DNA of 64,000 nt from UBA11606 sp964504305 (GTDB lineage Bacteria; Actinomycetota; Acidimicrobiia; Acidimicrobiales; Aldehydirespiratoraceae). Every line of letters starts with the position of its first letter. Position 1 is the first letter of the stretch. The stretch is taken from NCBI GenBank assembly GCA_964504305.1, contig CAZDEB010000011.1, positions 1 through 64,000 of the forward strand, written 5' to 3'. The notes beneath the pieces are model-generated. The model was not told the DNA's origin and searched no databases. It saw only the letters and a list, made by a program, of their open reading frames with translations. The translations under genes and the position numbers were made by a program. Below are positions 17,001-22,943 of this stretch, piece by piece.

Positions 17001-17291
17001 GCCGACGGCCGAAGTCCCTCAGAGTCAGAGATGATGCCCTACTGGGTCTTCAACAAGGGGCCGGCCAAGATAGAGCGTCACGTGCCGGTGCTCCCCTTCA
17101 GCCGAGACTCTGCCGTGCTGCCGCGCCTACGGAAATCGCTGGCCACCTATCGCCTTGCATTCGGGCAACCACGACAAGAAGAGCTGTTGGAGTTCCTCGG
17201 TGAGCACCACGGTCCCGACGAGCTGCAAGCCCTGAGCGCCAAACTTCGTATCGACCTGTCGCCCCCCGACGGGTTCCGTTCCTCCGTGTGA
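14040..17291 (+). CDS. Large SNF2-like superfamily-2 helicase/translocase
   Basis: 1083 residues starting at GTG 14040. Motif I is ADEVGLGKT (42-50), motif II DEFQ (272-275) in LVILDEFQRF, motif III LLLSATPYRM (311-320), and the second RecA lobe ends with GQEGLDFH and QREGRVHR (motifs V-VI, around 910-960). The ADEVGLGKT form is typical of SNF2-type helicases that move along double-stranded DNA without a nuclease of their own. A ~220-residue insertion sits between motifs I and II. It closes the overlapping operon; the neighbouring PLD protein is the obvious candidate nuclease partner. Confidence 0.88.
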   Translation: MNPPIDMEEVLSGLKDFQRCSAEWVFERMFDQQDAAVRFLVADEVGLGKTHVAKGVIARVIDYLERTGDERHDIVYVCSNGAIARQNLRKLAPNGVQPIDSVERLTMLPLAQLNEGGSGTHGMNLLAITPGTSLAFGRSTGRFEERVLAYTFLREVWGPEAFPERARWIFWEGVNKEKGDRRLRDHSRRQRDKIQAHVAAFRRTLKEIDRQRRELGEPTSRIMFNRLVKGLKWQRNFPKELGASRREFIGEIRRVMAMVGIAMLEPDLVILDEFQRFKNLLDPDAEDWSADLARRLFTHLDSETGRPTRTLLLSATPYRMFTTSDETDGDHYADFVDTCSFLFDDKAKVVKLENQFRLLRLALTDGTGDSAAETVCKSIESLLRTVMVRTERLAATPDRDGMLSETDTTVPVKEIDLRSYMRLSDLAESIGQHQPTEFWKSSPFLFNFMEKYQLKEALEQAIIGGDLHDSEALEPGPGLLKWDEIERYEHLDPQNGRLRWLIDDLEQHHAFDLLWMPPSLPYYRADTVYEQESSMKFTKRLLFSGWAVVPKVVSTVVSYEAERHAFALGRRHQYSDDYSKRGGRRLDFRLENRRPAAMTAFLFIWPSPTLAALGDPRPSPSETATAESVLTRARDRLREPLREITSGAPTDGPVDQRWYWAAPLLLDRIHHPRVINDWFVTSGSELTWGEDLDGSGFERHAREARDLLRDKVEALGRCPEDLLEVLAEAAVGGPAQCALRALSTVTGVELGDPELQPGAARVSWGFRSFFNAPDVTAIVVGQSSVDDGSTGSRTPFWREAIRHSIGGNLQSVLDEHVHILRDWLGFIDIEHSGRRTEAAQAIANRLTGSLQVRTSTFRVDLPSGSSNHYKLDYRRMRSRFAVAFGNQKLETGGQARVESVSAAFNSPFWPFVLTTTSIGQEGLDFHLWCHAVVHWNLPSNPVDLEQREGRVHRFKGHAVRKNIAATIGPDASSSDSADIWEQMFNTAADGRSPSESEMMPYWVFNKGPAKIERHVPVLPFSRDSAVLPRLRKSLATYRLAFGQPRQEELLEFLGEHHGPDELQALSAKLRIDLSPPDGFRSSV

Positions 17292-17318
17292 ACCCCGGCC
17301 AGGAACTACGGTCGGGGG

Positions 17319-18545
17319 ATGGCGTTTCGCAGGCGTAACCGAGATCAGAAATCGGACAACGTTGAGATCGTGGCTAACGGGCAGGGGCTCATGGTTCACG
17401 GTTCGTCTGGAGCTGTTTCCACTTTTGCGGCCGGGTTGGCCAACGCGGTGGGCGAGTCGTCGGGGCAGGCCCGTCGAATGGCAGCTGACGGGCTGGCGGT
17501 GGCTGGTGGTCTGGGTGCCCAGATAAAGACCCACCGCGAATACTTCGAGTTCTCGCCGCGCACGGCCGAGCTGCTGCGCAAGCACGGAGCCATACCGACA
17601 GGAGACGGCCATTTCCACACGTTCGTGCGGTCGCCGGACGGGCGCATCGCCGGCAATCTCGAATGGAATAACGTTGACCTCAACCCGGAGCAGGCGCTCG
17701 CCTTCCAGACCGCAACCGCGCAGCTCGCTCTGCGTGCCGCCACCAAGGATCTGGCTGCCGCCATCGAACGGGTCGAGGGCAAGGTCGACAAGCTCATATT
17801 GCTCACTCGTGCCGAACGGCTCGGCGCGGCGTTGGGTGACCGTGTCACCCTGCAGGCTCTCGCCGAGCACTCACGAGAACGCGGCACCATGTCCATGACC
17901 GATTGGTCGACCGTCGACAGTCTTGGGGCGCTGATCCCGCGTGATATCGCGGCTCTGTGTGCTTATGTCCAGCAAGAGATCAACGAGCTCGATAGCAAAG
18001 CGTTCGTGCGAACCAGGTCCTCTGAGCTCAAGAAGCTGACGGATGATCTTCTGAGCGAGTCACTCGAATTGCTGCTGGTGGTCGAGCAGAACTACATGCT
18101 GTGGCAGGAGATTCGGATAGCGCAGGTCGCCACCAACGAGCCCGCGGCACTCGCGGCGACCGTCGCGGATGCGCGGGCCCAACTCGACGCGGTCGCCATG
18201 GAAGACCAGTGGCTCATCGATTCGATTCAAACCGCAGCGGCAGAGCTGTTGGAACCGACCGGGATGGAGGGATTCTTGCCGCTGGAACGGCGGCGGCTTC
18301 GTCAGCGTGGCGAGGAGCTCAATGAGTTAATCGGGTGGTTCGCCGGGCAACGCCAGCTCGATGCCGACGAACTCGTAGCCAGATATCCGACGCTGACGGA
18401 GTCCCTCTCCAAGGTCGGCGATGTCGCTGCCGAGCGCGCTAAGGATGTGGGCGGCGCCATCCAGTCCGTCGTTAGACGCAACCAGGGGCACAGGGAATCT
18501 TCACCGGGGTCCGATGAGCCCGATGACGACCGCGATGATTCCTGA
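17319..18545 (+). CDS. Unrecognised 408-residue protein at the island edge
   Basis: I do not recognise a family. Residues ~20-70 are small and Gly/Ala-rich with a possible amphipathic segment. About 125-260 is helical with charged heptad-like stretches (AAIERVEGKVDKLILL), and the last ~30 residues are acidic and disordered (SSPGSDEPDDDRDDS). There is no clear signal peptide. ATG 17319 follows a G-rich stretch (TCGGGGG) and lies 27 bases after the helicase stop, so it may be a further gene of the operon, though not overlapping like the others. It could equally be an unrelated cargo gene. Confidence 0.7.
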   Translation: MAFRRRNRDQKSDNVEIVANGQGLMVHGSSGAVSTFAAGLANAVGESSGQARRMAADGLAVAGGLGAQIKTHREYFEFSPRTAELLRKHGAIPTGDGHFHTFVRSPDGRIAGNLEWNNVDLNPEQALAFQTATAQLALRAATKDLAAAIERVEGKVDKLILLTRAERLGAALGDRVTLQALAEHSRERGTMSMTDWSTVDSLGALIPRDIAALCAYVQQEINELDSKAFVRTRSSELKKLTDDLLSESLELLLVVEQNYMLWQEIRIAQVATNEPAALAATVADARAQLDAVAMEDQWLIDSIQTAAAELLEPTGMEGFLPLERRRLRQRGEELNELIGWFAGQRQLDADELVARYPTLTESLSKVGDVAAERAKDVGGAIQSVVRRNQGHRESSPGSDEPDDDRDDS

Positions 18546-18793
18546 ACTCGACGTGGCCCGAGTCCGCCGATGGGCGGACGGTCGCACGCCAGCTGAGTAC
18601 CTCCCCGAGATGCGCCTAGAGGTTGATGAGACACCCCGCAGCCTCACAGTGTCTCGATTGTCGGCCCCCGTGGAGCGACTCGATCGGCCCGGAGTGGATC
18701 CGAACGCCGGTCGCACGCCTGCGGTATGTGATGAAACGCCGCGAGTGGACGCTCTACCGGCCCGACCGCAACAGCAGGTTCCACGTCTACGAG
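18535..18793 (+). pseudogene. DUF3024 gene remnant, frameshifted and 3'-truncated
   Basis: From ATG 18535 the frame reads IPELDVARVRRWADGRTP and continues to RSLTV, the N-terminal half of a DUF3024 protein. One extra base at about 18652 then shifts the frame. The homology resumes at 18653 in the next frame (LDCRPPWSDSIGPEWIR) and runs to FHVYE at 18793. The expected C-terminal third is gone, replaced by low-complexity sequence to a stop at 18859. It overlaps the end of the upstream unknown ORF by 11 bases. The truncation 120 bases from the tRNA suggests it was cut when the island inserted. Confidence 0.75.
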
Positions 18794-18915
18794 CGGACCA
18801 AACGCCGAAGTGCGGCCACGCCCACCACATCCAACACCACCGCCACGGCGGACCCATAGACCCCACGCCGCCCAGGGCGTCCGAAGAGAACCACGGTGCC
18901 GCTGTTTGCGAAAAG

Positions 18916-18999
18916 TGCGGACGGGGGGACTTGAACCCCCACACCCTTCCGGGCACCAGGACCTAAACCTGGCGTGTCTGCCAATTCCACCACGTCCGC
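18916..18999 (-). tRNA. tRNA-Leu (anticodon TAG)
   Basis: On the minus strand an 84-base cloverleaf is visible. The acceptor stem GCGGACG pairs with CGTCCGC, with a discriminator A at 18916. The D loop has GGCAGACACG, the anticodon loop is TTTAGGT (TAG, reading CUA), a long class II variable arm follows, and the T loop is GTTCAAGTCC. CCA is not encoded. Its 3' end faces the island, the usual geometry for integrase target sites, though no second copy of the 3' end is seen in the window. Confidence 0.95.
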
Positions 19000-19045
19000 T
19001 TAACTTGCCGCAAGGGTAGCGACCGTGGACGATATCCTCGCAACT

Positions 19046-19669
19046 ATGACTTCGACTCCGAATCACCTGCCTTCGCAGAATGTTTCCCCCCGGCTCAATT
19101 CATCAACGATGGCGGGCAATCCCCAGACCGACATTTTCCATCGGCTTCTTCAGGACCGGATCGTGGTGCTCGGCACCGACGTCAACGACGACATCGCCAA
19201 CTACATCACCGCGCAGTTGCTGTACCTCGAAGGCCAAGATAGCGAAAAGCCAATTTGGCTCTACATCAACAGCCCTGGTGGTTCGGTAACCGCCGGCATG
19301 GCCATCTACGACACGATGCAGTTCGTGGAGCCCGAAGTCGGAACTATCTGCATGGGCCTTGGCGCCTCGATGGGCCAGTTCTTGTTGTGCGCGGGCGCCC
19401 CCGGTAAGCGTTATGCGCTACCCCACGCTCGCATCATGATGCACCAGCCGTTGGGCGGAGTGCAGGGGCAAGCAACCGATATTGCCATCCAAGCCGAACA
19501 AATGGCCTACACCAAGCGACTGCTCCAAGAACGAATCGCTCAACACACCGGCCAGACCTACGAACAGATCGAAGCCGACTCCGACCGCGATCGCTGGTTC
19601 ACCGCCGAAGAAGCGAAAGATTACGGCATCATCGACCACGTCATTGTTCGACGTGGCGAAATGATCTGA
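19046..19669 (+). CDS. clpP: ATP-dependent Clp protease proteolytic subunit
   Basis: Serine peptidase that forms the ClpP double ring and degrades proteins fed by ClpX/ClpC. The catalytic triad is complete; numbering from the alternative GTG at 19025, Ser115 is in GASMGQF, His140 in MMHQP and Asp189 in SDRDRW. The Gln after SMG, where Ala is common, marks a divergent paralogue. Start ATG 19046 is preferred; GTG 19025 is possible. Actinobacteria usually carry clpP1 and clpP2 side by side, but only one is here, with the tRNA on one side and rpe convergent on the other. Confidence 0.93.
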   Translation: MTSTPNHLPSQNVSPRLNSSTMAGNPQTDIFHRLLQDRIVVLGTDVNDDIANYITAQLLYLEGQDSEKPIWLYINSPGGSVTAGMAIYDTMQFVEPEVGTICMGLGASMGQFLLCAGAPGKRYALPHARIMMHQPLGGVQGQATDIAIQAEQMAYTKRLLQERIAQHTGQTYEQIEADSDRDRWFTAEEAKDYGIIDHVIVRRGEMI

Positions 19670-19678
19670 CCCAGCGCC

Positions 19679-20350
19679 TCAAGAACGGGCTGCTTCGGCG
19701 ATCGATCTCAGTTCGGTAACGCCAGCCGCTCGGTCTTCGTAGCGAAACAGCGCCGACCCGCTCACAAACACGTTGGCGCCTGCCGCCGCGCATTCGCCGA
19801 TTGTTTCGGCGCTGATTCCGCCGTCGATTTCGATATCGATATCGAAACCGCCATCGTCGACCATGGCTTTGAGTTCGGCGATCTTGTCGAGCAACCGGAT
19901 GTATTTTTGGCCGCCGAAGCCCGGGTTCACTGTCATCACCAAAATGTGATCGGTCTGATCAAGCACGTGACGAACCGTCGAAGCCGGAGTGTGCGGGTTG
20001 AGCACAACGCCCGATCGTGCGCCCAGAGTGCGGATGTTGGCGAGCGAGCGATGCAGATGCACACACGCCTCGGCGTGAACCATCACCGTCTCGCATCCGG
20101 CATCGACATAGAGGCGAGCCATCTCGTCGGCGTTCACCACCATCAAGTGCGCTTCGAAGTGAATATCGAGGAGAGGACGAACGCTCTTCACGATGTCGGG
20201 CCCGATGGTTAGGTTCGGCACAAACACGCCATCCATGACGTCCCAATGGATGCGGTCGGCGCCCGCGGCTTGCAGGTTGACGCACTCTTCGCCGAGGCGA
20301 GCAAAGTCGGCGGGAAGCACGGATGGGGAGATCTCGATACGGCGGTTCAC
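19679..20350 (-). CDS. rpe: Ribulose-phosphate 3-epimerase
   Basis: Interconverts ribulose-5-phosphate and xylulose-5-phosphate in the pentose phosphate pathway. TIM-barrel signatures are present: SPSVLPADFARL near the start, the metal/catalytic segment HWDVMDGVFVPN, FEAHLMV, VNPGFGGQ and EIDGGIS, with FVSGSALF at the phosphate site. Chosen start is GTG 20350 (VNRRIEISPSVL), which fits the family; the open frame extends 24 codons upstream into the divergent gene's promoter. It is convergent with clpP, with nine bases between. Confidence 0.93.
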   Translation of the reverse strand: MNRRIEISPSVLPADFARLGEECVNLQAAGADRIHWDVMDGVFVPNLTIGPDIVKSVRPLLDIHFEAHLMVVNADEMARLYVDAGCETVMVHAEACVHLHRSLANIRTLGARSGVVLNPHTPASTVRHVLDQTDHILVMTVNPGFGGQKYIRLLDKIAELKAMVDDGGFDIDIEIDGGISAETIGECAAAGANVFVSGSALFRYEDRAAGVTELRSIAEAARS

Positions 20351-20385
20351 GCCGGGCACCCTAATCGGGCGGCCTCGCCGATACC

Positions 20386-21558
20386 GTGCTGCGGGTGGAA
20401 CTCCGGGTAACGGCGACCGCACGCGACGGGGCCGGGGTGGCCCGAGGCGATGACGGACGGGTCATCTTTGTCGAAGGCGCGCTCGCGGGCGAAACCGTGA
20501 GTGTCGAGATCGTGCGTACCGATCGCCGGTGGTCCAGAGCCCGCGTCGTCACCGTCATCGAGAAATCACCCGACCGAATACAAGTGCCGTGCGCCCATCA
20601 ACTCGAAGGCTGCGGCGGTTGCGACATGTTGCACGTTCGCCCGTCGGCGCAGCTCACCATCAAAACGTCGATGGCCATCGACCAGCTCTCGCGCGCTGGA
20701 GTGCAAGCCCCCGACCCACAAATGCGTGGCCTCGACAACGACACCGGCCGCACTACGATACGCGCCGCGGTCCACGACGACCGCGCCGGGTACCGGGCCC
20801 GCGGCTCTCACGAAGTTGTGGTTCCCGACGAGTGCGACGCCGTCGACGCACTAGCCGAAGAGCTGCTGGTCGACGGCCGGTTCCCGGGCGCCTCCACGGT
20901 CACGATCCGTGTCGGCAACCGCACGGGCGAACGGCTCGTAGTGGTCGATCGAGCGCCCTTCGATGTCGAAGTTCCCGACGATGTGTTGGTTGCGGGCAAG
21001 GCCGACCTTGCATCGGGCAAACGGGTTTGGATTCACGAAGAGATCGGCGGCGCCCGTCTGCGGGTGTCGGCCAACTCGTTTTTTCAGAACCGGCCGGCCG
21101 GCGCCGACGCCCTGGTCGACGAGGTGGCGAGGATGATCCAACACGCCGATGGCGCTTTCGTTGATGCCTACGCCGGTGTCGGCTTGTTCTCCGCGGTTGT
21201 GGCCAAGGGGCGACCAGTGGTTGCCATCGAACGAGCCCGTGACTCCGTTGCTGATGCCAGAGTCAACCTTGTTGGTCGCGACGCCAAAATCGTGCGGGCC
21301 GGGGTCGAGAAATGGCGCCCATCTCCAGCGTCGGTAGTGGTCGCTGACCCGGCGCGTGAAGGACTGGGCCGTCGAGCCGTCGATGTGTTGCTGCGGGCCA
21401 AACCATCAACGTTCGTGCTCGTTAGCTGTGACCCGTCGTCGTTTGCCCGCGATGCGAAGCTGCTCGTCGACGCGGGGATGACGATCGACGAATGGACCGT
21501 GCTCGACATGTTCCCGGCCACGACCCACGTCGAGACGGTCGCCAAGTTCAGTCGTTGA
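20386..21558 (+). CDS. TrmA/RlmD-family RNA (uracil-C5) methyltransferase
   Basis: Transfers a methyl group from S-adenosylmethionine to C5 of a uridine in 23S rRNA or tRNA. An N-terminal TRAM domain is followed by the Cys cluster of a [4Fe-4S] site (VPCAHQLEGCGGC), the SAM-binding motif FVDAYAGVGLFS and the catalytic VSCDPSSFARD. The conserved ANSFFQNRPAGAD segment precedes the SAM motif. At ~390 residues it is slightly short. GTG 20386 is the likely start. I cannot tell rRNA from tRNA specificity. Divergent from rpe with a 35-base gap; its stop abuts the patatin stop. Confidence 0.87.
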   Translation: MLRVELRVTATARDGAGVARGDDGRVIFVEGALAGETVSVEIVRTDRRWSRARVVTVIEKSPDRIQVPCAHQLEGCGGCDMLHVRPSAQLTIKTSMAIDQLSRAGVQAPDPQMRGLDNDTGRTTIRAAVHDDRAGYRARGSHEVVVPDECDAVDALAEELLVDGRFPGASTVTIRVGNRTGERLVVVDRAPFDVEVPDDVLVAGKADLASGKRVWIHEEIGGARLRVSANSFFQNRPAGADALVDEVARMIQHADGAFVDAYAGVGLFSAVVAKGRPVVAIERARDSVADARVNLVGRDAKIVRAGVEKWRPSPASVVVADPAREGLGRRAVDVLLRAKPSTFVLVSCDPSSFARDAKLLVDAGMTIDEWTVLDMFPATTHVETVAKFSR

Positions 21559-22881
21559 TCATCCGGTTTTGGTGATCGCCGGCGCGTACCACTCGCTCCA
21601 TGCAGGGATCGTTGCCAGAACTTCGGGGTGGAAGGTTCGGATCGTTTCTCGCGTCAGCCACCAACCTCGGTAGATCAAATCGCGGCAAATGTAGTCCTCG
21701 AACCGTCCCGCCGACATCGGGACGTTGGCAGTGTGGGCGCGAAAAGCGGCGGCGCTGAACGTGCCGTCACGCCACGGCGGAACTTCGGGCGCTTGGGGGT
21801 CGTCTTCATAGCGGGTGTGACGACTCTCGTGATACGCGGCGTGGGACGGCTTGGCGTCCATCGACGTGTCGAGCCTAAATATCACTCCCCAATGGGCGCC
21901 CGCGGGCGGCATCGGTGGGGGAGTTTCGCCTGGCTTTGTTTCGGCGTTGGCTTGGCGGAGTCGCCAACTGGCAATGGCTGCATCGCTGTGGGCCTGATCG
22001 GCCATGTAAGACCTGTGTTGGTCGGGATTCTGGTCCGCCCAGTGTTCCCATGCCCGCAGCGATGCAACGAACCAACGTTCGCGCACTGCGGTTAGTTGGT
22101 TCATGCCGACGGCCGACGATCTACGGAGCGTGTCGATGATTCCGAGATCGCGGTTGAGGCGGTGCAGCGGCGCGCCGGCATCAAGGACCACCATCAGGGG
22201 GTGGGTGTCGAGATCTCGTAGCGGTTCGATCCCAAGGTTGTCGTATACGGCGCCGTCTACCAGCAGCGGCCGCGACGGCCGGGGCGGGCGAGCGACACTG
22301 CGAGGCAGACGCTGCGCCGATAGCGCACCGGGCAACGCCGCTGATGCCGCGAGGGCGTCGGCGACGCGCATCTTTTCGCTGGGAAGGCTGTCGGCGCCGC
22401 GCTCGCCGAGATGCTGCTGATCGAAGCTGAAGCGCCGACCGGTCGTGAGGTTGGTTGCGTTGAAGATGAATCGTGCGTCAGCGCTGAGATCACCGAGGGT
22501 TCGGCCATGGCCAAACCAGTCGTCGAAGGCATCGGCTAGTAGGTCGGTGCGGGTTCGTGGGCCGATGACCTTCCACAGTCGCAGCGTCATCCGACGCGAC
22601 AACGAAGTGGTGGTGATGCGTTTGACGAACGGTTCTACGAGCAGTTGGTCAACCGCTTCGGTTTCGAAATTGCGCTCCTTCAAGTCGTCCCAGTTGAGCG
22701 CCAGCAAGGCGTTGGCCCACGAACCGCCGCTTACCGATGAGGTAAATCGGACGTTGCCGAGCAGGCCCAGGTCGGCCAGCGCCCGGGTCATGCCGAGTCC
22801 GGCCAGGCTGGCCCGAAATCCACCGCCGGAGAACGAAACCGCCAACTGGGGGCCGCGGTCGGGCCAACTGGGTGCTGTCAT
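21559..22881 (-). CDS. Patatin-like phospholipase
   Basis: 440 residues of the patatin/cPLA2 lipid acyl hydrolase fold. The oxyanion loop is SGGGFRASLAG (18-28). The nucleophile Ser is in SSVSGGSW, which resembles the cytosolic PLA2 form (GLSGS) more than the bacterial G-x-S-x-G. The dyad Asp is in VDGAVYDNLG. No signal peptide or membrane segment is seen, so it likely acts in the cytoplasm or at the inner membrane face. Divergent from the cyclase-ATPase gene. Substrate unknown; intracellular lipid turnover is the safe guess. Confidence 0.85.
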   Translation of the reverse strand: MTAPSWPDRGPQLAVSFSGGGFRASLAGLGMTRALADLGLLGNVRFTSSVSGGSWANALLALNWDDLKERNFETEAVDQLLVEPFVKRITTTSLSRRMTLRLWKVIGPRTRTDLLADAFDDWFGHGRTLGDLSADARFIFNATNLTTGRRFSFDQQHLGERGADSLPSEKMRVADALAASAALPGALSAQRLPRSVARPPRPSRPLLVDGAVYDNLGIEPLRDLDTHPLMVVLDAGAPLHRLNRDLGIIDTLRRSSAVGMNQLTAVRERWFVASLRAWEHWADQNPDQHRSYMADQAHSDAAIASWRLRQANAETKPGETPPPMPPAGAHWGVIFRLDTSMDAKPSHAAYHESRHTRYEDDPQAPEVPPWRDGTFSAAAFRAHTANVPMSAGRFEDYICRDLIYRGWWLTRETIRTFHPEVLATIPAWSEWYAPAITKTG

Positions 22882-22943
22882 GGGGGCGACCGTAGCCGGA
22901 TTGCTCGCCTGCTGATGTGAGACTTGGCGCCAGACCTGAGAAG

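Noticed and set aside
3984..17291. DISARM, BREX or Dpd system
   Set aside because: A methylase, PLD protein and SNF2-like helicase are shared with DISARM, but no DUF1998 (DrmB) or DrmA protein is present. No PglZ, BrxC or BrxL for BREX, and no tRNA-guanine transglycosylase-like DpdA for Dpd.
18787..18993. Small minus-strand open frame over the tRNA-Leu gene
   Set aside because: Its first third is the tRNA itself read as protein, a common false call. The remainder has no support.
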